From Strigamia acuminata (lineage: Eukaryota; Arthropoda; Chilopoda; Geophilomorpha; Linotaeniidae), in assembly GCA_949358305.1 (NCBI GenBank), contig OX442319.1:9860001-9920000 (forward strand): 60,000 nt of DNA, written 5' to 3'. How positions within the stretch are numbered: the stretch's first letter is position 1; each line of letters starts with the position of its first letter. Shown piece after piece: positions 1 to 10,237 of this stretch. A model generated the notes under the pieces. The model searched no databases, was not told the origin of the DNA, and saw only the letters and a program-made list of their open reading frames with translations. Made by a program: the position numbers and the translations under genes.

Positions 1-909
1 AGCAATGGCAATGACACAATTCGTCTTCTGAAATCCCTGTCGGAACAAGGGTTGGTGTTCGTCGGCTTCAAAGAAATGTCAATATTCCTTACAGGTGAGA
101 CGTTAGAAGTCTACAACTGCGACAATTTGTTTCGCAAACTCCCGCAGATTTTCCCAAATTTATGCTCTCTCGAAATCGTTGCGTACTTGGACAGGGAACC
201 ACAATGCTTACTTCACTTGCGATCATTACCAAAAATTGAAAACTTACGTTTCGAGATGACACTGAACAGACTCAGCTTGAGTCTGTTCCCATGTGATAAC
301 TATAATTACCACACCAATTTCCCTCCGAAAATGAACAATTTGACGGAGCTACATTTAGATAATTGCAAAATGTGTATCCATTCAATGTTAAACGCCACAC
401 CGAGTCTCCAGTCTTTGACCATTAGCTACGTGACGGATTTGGGATGCACTCACGGTAATGAAAACACTAGGATCAATTCGAGTGTTGTTCATTTATCACT
501 AACAGATACATGGGCTACTGAAACTGAAACTGAATCAGTAATGCAGAAATGTCTGGGCTTGTGTCCCAGTATCAGAACCTTAGAATTGCAGTTGAGCTTC
601 AATTATTATAACGAAAGGCAGTTCGTAATGAACTGGGTGAATTTTAAAAATCTAACACATGTGAGTCTGAATTGGATTGATATGGAAACTGCTGTAAGTT
701 TAGCGACGAACTGTGAAAAGTTACAAGTGCTTAATTTTGTGCAAGAGTTGCCAACTAGTGAGGAAGCCGCGTGGTTCCAAAATCACATTCCCCGTGTTTT
801 GTATTGTTCTACAGCCCAAGGAGTTCATTGGTTTGAAGATGAAAAGATTTCATGTTGTTTATGTCAGGCTTATGAATCCAATGACCGGTGCCTATTAATG
901 TCTGATTAA
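1..909 (+). CDS. LRR family gene 1, 3' part of last exon (partial)
   Basis: The frame is open from base 1 and ends at a TAA at 907-909, giving about 302 codons of the large LRR exon; the first three exons and the exon start lie outside the window. The protein shows degenerate leucine-rich repeats (NLFRKLPQIFPNL, MNNLTELHLDNC, SLQSLTIS, NLTHVSLNW) and the family tail HWFEDEKISCCLCQAYESND. Compared with its relatives the tail has lost the Pro before CC. No frameshift or stop is seen, so it is probably functional. The role is unknown; LRRs of this RNI/AMN1-like kind normally bind proteins. Family membership rests on clear similarity to the copies at 2743, 6291, 11296, 27179 and 58728. Confidence 0.8.
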   Translation, partial: SNGNDTIRLLKSLSEQGLVFVGFKEMSIFLTGETLEVYNCDNLFRKLPQIFPNLCSLEIVAYLDREPQCLLHLRSLPKIENLRFEMTLNRLSLSLFPCDNYNYHTNFPPKMNNLTELHLDNCKMCIHSMLNATPSLQSLTISYVTDLGCTHGNENTRINSSVVHLSLTDTWATETETESVMQKCLGLCPSIRTLELQLSFNYYNERQFVMNWVNFKNLTHVSLNWIDMETAVSLATNCEKLQVLNFVQELPTSEEAAWFQNHIPRVLYCSTAQGVHWFEDEKISCCLCQAYESNDRCLLMSD

Positions 910-1142
910 ATTAATGTCTACTAATTTTTGTGAGACACAGTAGTCTCTTGAATTTTTTAAATTACTTTAGGATTAAAGTTATACAATTCTGATATTGCCA
1001 ACGAGTTCTATCAATTCAAAAGGTTTTCTGTTTTTTGGGAGAGAATGATTTAAATTTGAACAGTTTTATTTTTCTAGTTATTTAGTAACATTAATTACAC
1101 CTTTACCAAAATCATTTCCAATTTAACAGATAATTACACAGT
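910..1142. other. Shared 3' flank of the LRR genes
   Basis: AT-rich sequence following the stop codon recurs after the LRR copies ending at 8414, 25059 and 28369 (for example the block containing GATATTGCCAACGAG). It is probably 3' UTR and downstream DNA carried along by tandem duplication. No coding potential is seen. Confidence 0.5.
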
Positions 1143-1154
1143 GGGGGGGGGGGG
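1143..1154. repeat. Poly-G tract (12 G)
   Basis: A run of 12 G precedes CACTTGCAATGACACC. The same run recurs at the homologous place in two other units with 18 and 16 G, so it is a length-variable homopolymer inherited with the unit. Confidence 0.8.
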
Positions 1155-1156
1155 CA

Positions 1157-1395
1157 CTTGCAATGACACCAAATGGAATCTTTCGGACAACGGTCGCGGC
1201 TAGCAAATCTTCGGGGGTGAGTTTGGGGCGATAAATTTGACCCATTGGTGTGGCCGTAAGTTCGGGATTCGATCTTCTAAATTGGCGCACAGCCCATCCC
1301 AGTGGCCACAGATGGGGATGTAAGCACTGGGTGATGTCATCGCCAATGATCCTGTGACGAATGAAACCGTAATTATCAAAGCGAGATACCATCAA
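1157..1395 (-). pseudogene. Fragment of convergent minus-strand gene (IGDDITQCL segment)
   Basis: The minus strand is open and encodes IIGDDITQCLHPHLWPLG, then AVRQFRRSNPELTATPMGQI. The same frame with conservative substitutions recurs at 8663-8871 and 25278-25475 downstream of other LRR copies. It may be the C-terminal part of a separate gene running toward the LRR genes, or a non-coding segment that happens to be open. No complete copy exists in the window, so I treat it as a duplicated fragment. The family is not recognised. Confidence 0.35.
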
Positions 1396-1985
1396 TAGAT
1401 GGCGCTACTAAAAATTAGCGGCAAGTTCGAATGTATAGCATGAATGAACATAAATATTTTAAATAAATATACACATATATTTATTACAAGGATCTTAATG
1501 TATTTAAATCAATAATATAAGTTTATATTATTGATATTTATCTGGAATTGAGATAACTTGTCAGTTTTACAAGAAATTGAACATTTCGGACTAAGTTTAT
1601 TAAATTAGCATCTGAACTGTGAGTTTAAACCCGAATCACAGCAATATTAAGAAGAATTCATAGATTATAATTTACTGTGTACTGGTACATAGACATTAGC
1701 AAAATAAGCATTAATCAAGCTGATAAAACTTGTCAAACTCATCCAATATACAATGATGTTCATTTGTGTCTTGGTTCGTAAGTCACGTTACACAGGCGTA
1801 AACACACTATGCGAATTAAAAATGCTTACACAAACGTAAACAAAACGCTATAAATCTCAATCTTTTAAAACTAACAGTTCTCCTCCTCCTAAATATGGGT
1901 GACCATTACTTCATCCCTTCACATCCTCGTCCAGTCCAGATGTCACTTTTGAAACAAAAAACGGCCCTGTCCGTGCGCACAAAAA
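1396..1985. other. Intergenic AT-rich DNA
   Basis: No convincing gene is seen. A short perfect hairpin (AATCAATAATATAA followed by its complement) lies near 1508-1538. Nothing else stands out. Confidence 0.4.
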
Positions 1986-2255
1986 GAATTTAAAACACTC
2001 ACGCTGTTTCGCCGCCATGTTCGACACAAACATGTCCGAATCGAAGGAAAAATATTCAAACGGATTTTTCTAAATTATGCAGAAAATTTATTTGTTTTTA
2101 TTGTTACTGTATTATTAAAATTATTCATTCAGAGTCGATGTCCCGCGGTATTCGATTTTCGCGCCATCTGAGTGTGAAGGAAGTCGAACTACTGCCCTGC
2201 AAATGAGAGGGAAGATTATTTTCGACCATAGGATTCCAAAGCAACCAAACAACCA
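1986..2255. promoter_or_regulatory. Possible bidirectional promoter block (repeat block R, copy 1)
   Basis: On the minus strand a short candidate first exon reads MFVSNMAAKQ and ends at a consensus donor (C|GTGAGT, about 1998); on the plus strand the small acidic ORF starts at 2256. Between them is a block (near 2130-2200, containing GTCGATGTCCCGCGGTATTC) that recurs near 15130-15200 and 28515-28595. The arrangement suggests divergent transcription. This is inferred from splice and start signals only. Confidence 0.3.
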
Positions 2256-2519
2256 ATGTCTTTGGCCATTTATGGTATCTGCGATAGCGATAGCGATCAA
2301 AGTAACGCCGAAACTATCAATCCCCTCACGGAAGAATGTAGAAGTAAAGTAGAAATTAATTTAGACTCGGACGAAAACGAACCAGCGAGAAAAAAGCAAA
2401 AGGGTTTATTTCCCGAACGAGCCAGTCCGGCTCAGACTCAAAAATTACATTTACCCGATTGCTTCTCGTGCAAGGCGGACAAATCACACGACCAGCTGGA
2501 AAAACCTTTATTACAATGA
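2256..2519 (+). CDS. Small acidic/basic 87-aa protein, unrecognised
   Basis: ATG at 2256 opens an 87-codon frame starting MSLAIYGICDSDSDQSN, with an acidic stretch, a basic cluster ARKKQKG (possible nuclear localisation signal) and a segment LHLPDCFSCKADKSH before the stop. The layout (Ser/Asp-rich start, basic patch, LxLP motif) loosely recalls the disordered N-terminus of nuclear RNA-processing factors such as the USB1 phosphodiesterase, but no catalytic HxS motif follows, so at best this is a truncated copy. The homologous position in other units (near 5895 and 15265) has lost almost all of this frame. It could be a small real gene or the first exon of a broken one. Confidence 0.35.
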   Translation: MSLAIYGICDSDSDQSNAETINPLTEECRSKVEINLDSDENEPARKKQKGLFPERASPAQTQKLHLPDCFSCKADKSHDQLEKPLLQ

Positions 2520-2742
2520 AATAAAGTCATTCTGTTAGTACTTGCAATAATAGCTATTGTATAAATCATAAGTGTTACCAATATGATTATTGTCATTACA
2601 CGTAAACAATAAGTCGTTGTCAAGTTTCCTTACATCAACTATGAAGAAAGTTGTTAAATGCAAACACAACACATTCCTCATTCGATTCATGTAGATTCGA
2701 ATTAGGCTTACACGTGATTAATAGTCTGTACTAGTAGAAGAA
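2520..2742 (+). promoter_or_regulatory. Shared LRR-gene 5' flank, copy 1
   Basis: This sequence directly upstream of the start codon of LRR gene 2 recurs upstream of gene 3 (5920-6290), gene 6 (15295-15592 and 16367-16450) and, inverted, gene 7 (26913-27245). Recognisable pieces are ATAAAGTCATTCTGTTA, ACACGTAAACAATAA and GCTTACACGTGAT just before the ATG. Its conservation next to exon 1 makes it the likely promoter and 5' UTR. This copy is shorter than the others. Confidence 0.5.
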
Positions 2743-4882
2743 ATGATTCCAACGTTAAAGTCTTTGGCCTTAAAAGTGGTCGCAGATCTTCTGTGGGCTG
2801 CTCTAGAAGTTAGATGTCCATCATTGGAACAAATATTAGGGGAAAGTAGGTCGAAAATTAAAAAAAAATAAAATTAGTTATTCGGTATTTAATTGATTTT
2901 CTATTTCAGAAGTGTACAAAGAAATGGACGAGTTAAATATTTCTGATTTACACATGGAGCCAGACAACTTAGAAATCACTTTTCGAGTATTAATAGAATA
3001 TTTGAGTTTGCGTAAGTATTTATTTTAGTAATACGTATTTAATTTTCTACATTATTTTTCTACATTTATTCTTGCAGCCAGTTTTGAAAGTTTGAAAATG
3101 GACCTCGTGCACGTTTTACGTAGACATTACGAATCGTACAATTTATTCCATCTCTTGCTGATGATCGAATTGGGATTGCACCATCTCGACAAGTTCCAAT
3201 GTGTTCACTTGAGCAGAAATTTGACCCGCATAAACTTGCTCAAATCTGGAAAAAATGTAATATTGATAAGATCAGAAAAATGAAAAAAATCAATTACAGA
3301 TATTGATTGACAGCAATTTTGCTATCTTCATTTAATTTCCAACTGGTGTGACTTATTCCTGGTGGATAAGACACAAAAATTGCACAACAGTGAAAAATGA
3401 CTGAGATTAATTTTATCGTATGTTGGTCAAACGTTAAATTCAACCATAATAAACCAATTTATGATAAAATCCCTTCCTGCAGCTGCCATGTCAGTTTTCA
3501 CAGTCGCGTGAATTTAATTGTTCACCAGGAATAAGTCACATTAGTTCAAAATCAAACAAACGTAACAAAACCGCTGTCAATCAATACCGCTCGTTAGTTT
3601 TTTTCATTTTTCTGCGTTTTATAAATTAATTTTTTTTCTCTTCCATTTTTTGAAATAGACCGTCAAGTCATTATGCTTTCCAGAAAGAAGGATATATAAA
3701 TTTCCGGCCTGCAACGGATTCACACCAATGGAAACTGTACAGTTTTTCATAGCATCTTTTCCATACCTGCAAGAAATAAGAGTGTGGGGAAGGATCAACG
3801 GAACCTTCGACGACCACACGCTGTTTCATATATCTAAATCGTGCCCACATTTGAAGAAGTTAATCCTGTCTGACCTCCCTGGTGTAACGGATCAAGGAAT
3901 AGAGTTTCTTTACTCGCCACAATCGGTGACGAAAGAGTTGGCGAAATTGGGGGTCTGGCGGACAAACGTGACTGCGAGTGGAGCCGAAAGAGCCTTAACG
4001 CACTTGACTCGTCTCGAATACCTAAAGTGCAGCAATGACGATGACACAGTTCGTCTTTTGAAATCCCTGTCGGAACAAGAGTTGATGTTCGTCGGCGTCA
4101 ATGAAATGTCACTACGCCTTACAGATGAGACGGAAAAAATCTACAATTGCGACAATTTGCTTCCCAAACTCCCGCAGATTTTCCCAAATTTACGCTCTCT
4201 CCAAATCGATGTGATCCATGCCAAGGAAACACAATGCTTACTTCACTTGCGATCTTTAACAAAAATTGAAGAATTACAGCTCCATGCCAGGCAAAGTTTG
4301 TTCCCATGCGACCACAATAATTTCTATCCGAAAATGAACAATTTGACGGAACTCCTTTTATGTTGTTGCAATCGCTGTTGTATCCATTCAATGTTAAACG
4401 CCACACCAAATCTACATTCTTTGACCATTATGAACGCGACCGATTTCGGATGCACTCACAGTTATGATAAAATCGCCGTGGTCAATTCGAGTGTTGTTCA
4501 TTTATCAGTAGAGACTCATCAAAGTGATAAATGTCTGGGCATGTGTCCCAGTATCAGAACCTTGATACTGTCTGGAATAGACGAAATGCAGATCCAGATG
4601 TACTGTGTGAATTTGGAAAATCTAACACATCTGTGTCTGGATATCATGAATATGGAAACTGCTGTATGTTTAGCGGAGAACTGTGAAAAGTTAGAAGTGC
4701 TTAATTTGATTTCTGAGTCACCAACAAGCGAGGAAGCCGCGTGGTTACAACAACACATTCCCGGTGTTAAGGTTACGTATTATGGTCTAGCCCGTGGAGT
4801 TCATTGGTTTAAAGATGAAAAGATTTCACCATGTTGTTTATGTCAGGCTTACGAATCCAATGACCCGGTATCTAATATCTGA
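2743..4882 (+). CDS. LRR family gene 2, complete (4 exons, 535 aa)
   Basis: Predicted exons are 2743-2845, 2910-3011, 3078-3256 and 3659-4882. All introns are GT-AG (64, 66 and 402 bp) and phases match (1, 1, 0), giving 535 residues. Exon 1 encodes MIPTLKSLALKVVADLLWAA; exon 2 has MEPDNLEITFRVLIEYLSL; exon 3 is helical with LFHLLLMIELGLHHLD. Exon 4 begins TVKSLCFPERRIYKFPACNG and holds the LRRs, including LPGVTDQGIEFLYSPQSVTK, and the tail HWFKDEKISPCCLCQAYE. The start of exon 1 resembles a BC/VHL-box pattern (TLxxxAxxxV, Ala for Cys), so a substrate-adaptor role in a Cullin-Elongin ligase is conceivable but unproven. No signal peptide is visible; a cytosolic or nuclear protein is likely. Confidence 0.8.
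3348..3541. repeat. Nested inverted repeat in intron 3 (MITE-like)
   Basis: The segment opens with GTGTGACTTATTCCTGGTGG and closes with its imperfect complement ending AGGAATAAGTCACA. Inner arms also pair (CAGTGAAAAATGACT with TCAGTTTTCACAG, and TTTTATCGTATGTTGG with CCAATTTATGATAAAA). Homologous hairpins sit in intron 3 of LRR genes 3, 6 and 7, but not gene 5. It is probably an old non-autonomous transposon fixed before duplication. Confidence 0.6.
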
Positions 4883-5129
4883 TTATATCTGATGTGTTTA
4901 CATGGCTTGGTCAGCTGGAATTAAAAAAGATGTATGAAAACTAAAGCAGGAGAATATTAATTTAATTTTAGAATGTAACATTTCATATATACTTACTGTT
5001 TGACAAAGGTTTGGCCGAGAAAAACATCAAAATGAATCAAATTGTCAATTTTAGATCATTGGTTTTCAATATTTTTATTCATTTTGCCAGAGAAATTGTA
5101 TGTAAAATCGCGACATCTGGTGTGGATTT
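4883..5129. other. Intergenic 3' flank of LRR gene 2
   Basis: AT-rich DNA without credible ORFs. It differs from the 3' flank of the other LRR copies, so the junction of the duplicated unit lies close to the stop codon here. Confidence 0.35.
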
Positions 5130-5272
5130 TGACTTCTATACTGGACCCATGTATGCTCTGTGCTTACTTTTTCGAATTTAATTCGCATGTTTGCCAGTTC
5201 GTTTAGCAGTACCAGGACACCGGGAAGCGGAGGCAGTGCGCGGTGCAACGTACGACGCCATTTTAAATGTAC
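5130..5272 (-). pseudogene. Truncated 5' end of the coiled-coil gene family
   Basis: The minus strand matches the beginning of the coiled-coil ORF at 14472-14954: an ATG at the end of GCCATTTTAAATGTAC, then an alanine/proline-rich start and a stretch equivalent to LVLLNELQNMRNKFEEVST. The copy stops being homologous after about 45 codons and carries changes near its first codons (GTGCAACG in place of GCGCAACG), so it is a remnant. Confidence 0.5.
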
Positions 5273-5488
5273 CGGTAGCTTATGTATGGGGAGAAAAGGT
5301 GGAATGAACGCAAGAAATGAATGGGACTATTCGTGCGTGGCGTTATGTTAAATTCTGAACGAGTGTACGACTGGAATGTTTACAGAACAACTGATGCTTT
5401 ATCCAATAATGTTGGGGGGTTATTATACCCTTTAAAACTATCTTCCCGCGCAATTAGTGTCCCCGCAAACCTCCGAGCCCGTTGATCA

Positions 5489-5735
5489 CCAATCCGAGTG
5501 CCCGAACCACCGATAGAACTGGAACAGTTGGCCGCCTATGAACGGGAAGCCATCCCGATACAGTCGGAGGATGCGGAAGATACTGCGGGAAGACCTGATC
5601 TCGATGTCCGAGACACGGTGCCCACTTTCCGGTACCGTGAAGTGGAAAAAGCGGTCGTAACGATCGAGAAATATTAATTAAAATCAAGAACGAAGGAATC
5701 AAGGCAAAGAAGGACGAACCCGAAGAAAATCGTTA
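5489..5735 (+). pseudogene. Acidic protein C-terminal fragment, copy 1 (frameshifted)
   Basis: The plus strand reads VPEPPIELEQLAAYEREA, then IPIQSEDAEDTAGRPDLDV and RDTVPTFRYREVEK. A second copy at 10597-10791 reads nearly the same and continues to its stop in one frame. In this copy a one-base deletion near 5660 shifts the frame, while the downstream frame still matches copy 2 (REILIKIK ending in ENR). It looks like the C-terminal exon of a gene unrelated to the LRR family, captured and duplicated with the unit. The parent protein is not recognised. Confidence 0.45.
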
Positions 5736-5919
5736 AAATGTGAAAAATTAGTCGAGTTTTTAATGTGGCAATAAAATAAATTTGATCACGAAAAAAGTTT
5801 ACAACTCATTTCAATAAATTTACTGTTGTGTTTTATAAAAATCTGTAAATTAATTGTTTTTTTTTTATTTTATAAAAAAGTGTTTGCAATTAATTAAGTA
5901 CCAGAGAAAGCCGCTTTCT

Positions 5920-6290
5920 AACAATGGAATATAGTCATTCTGTTACGTACTTGCAATAACAGCTATTGTATAAATCATATCATAAGTGTTACCAACATTA
6001 TTATACCAATATGATTATTGTCATTACACGTAAACAATAACTCGTTGTCAAGTTTCTTTACTTAACAACCTTTGAAATAAAAGGCCAGTTGCAACCCATA
6101 ATCTAGAGTGTGTACACGTTCTTCTACGACCTTTCCAAAGAGGGCATCATGAATTTTAGAATCCAAATCGAGAGTTTAAAGAGTCACATCAACTATGAAG
6201 ACAGTTGTTAAATGCAAACACAGCACATTCTTCATTGGATTCATCTAGATTCGAATTAGGCTTACACGTGATAAGTAGTTTATAGAATAA
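5920..6290 (+). promoter_or_regulatory. Shared LRR-gene 5' flank, copy 2 (long form)
   Basis: This is the longest copy of the flank preceding LRR exon 1. It includes the block around AACCTTTGAAATAAAAGGCC and the block AGACAGTTGTTAAATGCAAA, the latter being the empty target of the GC-rich insertion found at 15593-16366. The final bases before the ATG (TTTATAGAATAA) are shared with genes 6 and 7. Likely promoter plus 5' UTR. Confidence 0.5.
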
Positions 6291-8414
6291 ATGATTCCAA
6301 CGTTAAAGTCTTTGACCTTAAAAGTGGTCGCAGATCTTCTGTGGGCTGCTCTTGAAGTTAGATCTCCATCATTGGAACGAATATTAGGGAAAAGTAGGTC
6401 GAAAATTTAAATAAAAATAAAATTAGTTATTCGGTATTTAATTGATTTTCTATTTAAAAAGTATACGACGATATGAATGAGTTTAATATTTGTGATTTAC
6501 AAATGGAGCCAGACAACTTAGAAATCACTTTTCGAGTATTAATAGAATATTTGAGTTTGCGTAAGTATTTATTTAAGTAATACGTATGCATTCTTTTCTA
6601 CATTTATTCTTGCAGTCACAATAAGTTTGAAACTGGACCTCGCGCACGTTTTGTATACACAATACGAAGAATCGTACAATTTATTCCATCTACTGCTCAT
6701 GATCGAACTGGGATTTCACGATCTCGACAGAAACCAGTGTATTCACTTGAGCAGAAATTTGACCCGCATAAACTTGCTTAAATCTGGAAAAAAAGTAACA
6801 TTGATAAGATCAGAAAAATGAAAAAAATCAATTACAGATATTGATTGACAGCAATTTTGCTGTCTCCATTTAATTTCCAACTGGTGTGACTTATTCCTGG
6901 TAGATAAGACACGAAAATTGCACCACAAGTTGGTCAAATGTTAAATTCAACCATAATAAACCAATTTATGATAAAATCCAATCCTGCAGCTGCCATGTCA
7001 GTTTTCACAGTCGTGTGATTTTCATTATTCACCAGGAATAAGTCACAGCAGTTGAAAATCAAACGAACATAACAAAACTGCTGTCAATCAATACCGATCG
7101 TTGGTTTCATTTTTCATTTTTCTGATTTTCTATCGAAATATCCACTCCCGTTTTTTTCTTTTTCATTTATCGTAATAGACCGTCAAGTCGTTTTCCTTTC
7201 CATATCAATACGTATATAAAATTCCGGCCTGCAACGGATTCACACCAGTGGAAACTGTACAGTTTTTCATAACATCTTTTCCATACCTGCAAGAAATAAC
7301 AGCGTGGGGAACTCCCAACGAAGCCTTCGACGACCACATGCTATTTTTTATATCTAAATCGTGCCCACATTTGAAGAAGCTATCCCTGCATGACCTCCCT
7401 GGTGTAACGGATCAAGGAATAGAGTTTCTTTACTCACCACAATCGGTGACGAAAGAATTGGTCGATTTGAGGGTGTACGAGACAAACGTGACTGTAACTG
7501 GACTCGAAAGAGCCTTAACGCACTTGACTCGTCTCGAAGTCCTAACTTGCAGCAGTCGCAAGGACAAAATTCGTCTTCTGAAATCCGTGTCGGAACAAGA
7601 GTTGATGTTCGTCGGCATCAAAGAATTGTCACTATGGCTTACAGATGAGACGGAAGAAATCTACAACTGCGACAATTTGATTCCCAAACTCCCGCAGATT
7701 TTCCCAAATTTACGCTCACTCGAATTCATCGTGACGTTTGACAAGGAAACAGAATGCTTACTTCACTTGCGATCTTTACCACAAATTGAAGATTTATGTG
7801 TCGATGCCAGCCAAAGTTTGTTTCCATGCGACACCAATTTCCATCCGAAAATGAACAATTTGACGGAACTCCATTTAAATGATTGCAATCTCTGTATCCA
7901 TTCAATGTTAAACGCCACTCCAAATCTACAGTCTTTGACCATTTTCGACGTGACCGATTTGGGATGCACTCACAGTTGTGATAAAACTGACGTGATCAAT
8001 TCGAGTGTTGTTCATTTCAGAGCAGATTTTAAGCAAAGTAATAAAGTAGCAATGCAGATATGTCTGGCCTTGTGTCCCAGTATCAGAACCCTGAAATTGT
8101 TTGGATCCGACGATCTGCAGTTCAGGAATGATTGTGTGAATTTGAAAAATCTAACACATCTGTGTCTGAAAAGGATGCATATGGAAACTGCTGTATGTTT
8201 AGCGAAGAACTGCGAAAAGTTACGAGTGCTTAATTTGGTTAAACAGTTACCAACAAGCGAGGAAGCCGCGTGTTTACAACAACACATGCCCTGTCTTAAG
8301 GTTACGCACTGCCATCTAGTCTGGGGAGTTCATTGGTTTAAAGATGAAAAGATTTCACCATGTCGTTTATGTCAGGCTTACGAATCCAATTACCGGTATC
8401 TAATACCTGATTAA
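6291..8414 (+). CDS. LRR family gene 3, near-complete (4 exons, 538 aa, altered acceptor)
   Basis: Predicted exons are 6291-6393, 6462-6560, 6616-6794 and 7179-8414, with matching phases and 538 residues. Exon 1 encodes MIPTLKSLTLKVVADLLWAA; exon 3 has LFHLLLMIELGFHDLD; exon 4 carries SCPHLKKLSLHDLPGVTDQG and ends HWFKDEKISPCRLCQAYESN, with one tail Cys changed to Arg. The acceptor of intron 1 is unusual: relatives have TTTCAG at this point, whereas this copy reads TTTAAAAAG, so the usual AG is lost. An AG three bases downstream keeps the frame, losing one codon. Expression therefore depends on that weak site. Otherwise no stops or frameshifts. Confidence 0.7.
6880..7048. repeat. Intron 3 inverted repeat, copy in LRR gene 3
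   Basis: Same hairpin as in gene 2 intron 3, beginning GTGTGACTTATTCCTGGTAG and ending CAGGAATAAGTCACA. The left inner arm is shortened relative to gene 2. Confidence 0.55.
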
Positions 8415-8644
8415 ATTAATGTCTGCTTAATTTTGTCAGACACAGTAGTCCTTGAATTTTTTTAATTACTTTAGGATTAAAGTTATACAATTCTGATATT
8501 GCCAACGAGTTCTATCAATTTAAAAGGTTTTCTGTTTTTTGGGAGACAATGATTTAAATTTGCAGTTTTATTTTTCTAGTTATTTAGTAACATTAATTAC
8601 AGCTTTACTAAAATCATTTCCATTTTAACAGATAATTACACAGT

Positions 8645-8662
8645 GGGGGGGGGGGGGGGGGG
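8645..8662. repeat. Poly-G tract (18 G)
   Basis: A homopolymer of 18 G at the position equivalent to 1143-1154 and 25262-25277, followed by CACTTGCAATGACAC. Prone to slippage and sequencing error. Confidence 0.8.
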
Positions 8663-9384
8663 CACTTGCAATGACACGAGATGGAATCTTTCAGACAACG
8701 GTCGCGCCTAGAAAATCTTCGGATGTGACTTTGGGGCGAGGAATTTGACCCGTTGGTGTGGCCGTAAGTTCGGGTTTCGATCCTCTAAATTGGCGCACAG
8801 CCATTCCCAGTGGCCAGAGATGGGCCTGTAAGCACTGGGTGATGTCGTCGCCAATAATCATTACAAAGAAATCAGACGAGGCAGTCCCACAGACCGTCAC
8901 ATATCTTAGTAATGGATGCTTTAAGTTGAGCATTGGTGGTATTGTGGGCAAGATTTCCGATGCGTAAGCGCAGGGTTGGGCGTGAGTCTTTCGGTCTGCA
9001 ATAATTATTATCATTGATGCCAACTACGGGTTTTGGCTTATATTGTAGTGGTGGTGGTGGTCGATCTGCTCTGTTATTGGTGCATCGCTTTTTTGGAATG
9101 GGTGGCACCAGTGGAGAACGCGACATCAATGGCAAACGTGCAAATGCGTCCAACCACTGCGGCTTCAGTGCTGATGGCGGTGCCGTATATTGCAGCGACG
9201 AAAGTGACCCCGAAAGAAGAGAGATGCCACTTTCTGTAGAAATGCTACTAACAGTAAGATCATTAGATGGTGTTTGTAAGTTGCTATCACTGTTCTCACG
9301 TGGCGACACCGTTCTGTAGTCGATGGGAGTCGAGTTGCAGATCGGGTTACTAGATGGCAGTAATGGCACTAGACTTGTATAGAC
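8663..9384 (-). pseudogene. RRM-like minus-strand gene fragment
   Basis: Reading leftward, the minus strand encodes SLVPLLPSSNPICNSTPID (also seen in the coiled-coil ORF at 14472, which links the two pieces), a Ser/Thr-rich stretch, QWLDAFARLPLMSRSPLVPP, a Pro-rich stretch, then TLRLRIGNLAHNTTNAQLKA and a TGA at 8872. The last segment resembles the first strand and helix of an RRM (RNP2-like LRIGNL); no RNP1 octamer is visible. A second frame (IGDDITQCLQAHLWPLGM) continues to 8691. The right end fuses abruptly to an LRR pseudogene near 9385. Probably a decayed copy of a dispersed gene. Confidence 0.45.
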
Positions 9385-10237
9385 AACACCCATTGAAACT
9401 ATAGAATCTTTTCCACAACTGCAAGTAATCGCAGCGTACGGAAGGTCCAACGACACCTTCAACGACCACACGCTGTTTTTCATATCTAAATCTTGCCCGC
9501 ATTTGAAGAAGCTCATGCTGTTTACTCCCGGTGTAACAGATCAAGGAATCGAGTTTCTTTACTCCCCTCAATCGGTGACAAAAGGAGTTGGTGGAATTGG
9601 GGGTCTACAGGACACACGTGAATGCAAGTGGAGCCGAAAAAGCCTTAACGCACTTGACTCGTCTCGAAGTCCTAGAGTGCAGCAATGACAATGACACAAT
9701 TCGTCTTCTGAAATCCTTGTCGGAACAAGAGTTGATGTTCGTCGGCTTCAAAAAAATGTCACTAACAAGTAAGCCTTACAGAAGAGACGGAAGAAACCTA
9801 CAACTGCGATAATTTGTTTCACAAACTCCTGCAGATTTTCCCAAATTTACGCTTCTTCGAAATCGAAGACGACTTGGAGAAGGAAACACAATGCTTACTT
9901 CACTTGCGATCTTTAGCAAAAATTGAAAAATTATAACTCTATGCCACCATAAATTTGTTCCCATGCGATAACTACTTACCACACCAATTTCCCTCCAAAC
10001 GTGAACAATTTGACGGAACTCCTTTTAAGTTTTTGCAATCTCTGTATCCATTCAATGTTAAACGCCATACCAAGTCTACAGTCTTTGACCATTAAGCACG
10101 TGACCGATTTAAGATGCACTCACAGTTATGATAAAGCTGCCATGATCAATTCGAGTGTTGTTCATTTCTATGCAGTGACTTATCAAAGTGAAACCGTAAT
10201 GCAGAAATGTCCGGCCTTGTGTCCTAACCTAAATTAA
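9385..10237 (+). pseudogene. LRR family pseudogene 4 (last exon only)
   Basis: Homology to the LRR exon begins at CACCCATTGAAACT (about 9387), after the junction with the minus-strand fragment, and ends near 10225, where the LRR sequence stops abruptly after a CPALCP motif. A one-base insertion near 9580 (AAAGGAGTTGGTGG instead of AAAGAGTTGGTGG), an insertion near 9770 and an in-frame stop near 9935 break the reading frame. The first part of the exon is also shortened (the TTTTTCATAACATC segment is missing). Exons 1-3 are absent. It retains recognisable blocks such as GVTDQGIEFLYSPQSVTK and MLNAIPSLQSLTIKHVTDL. Confidence 0.8.

Noticed and set aside
9014-9319. Plus-strand open frames over the RRM-like fragment
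   Set aside because: They are antisense to the minus-strand frame that shows homology to other units, and have low-complexity Gly/Val content.
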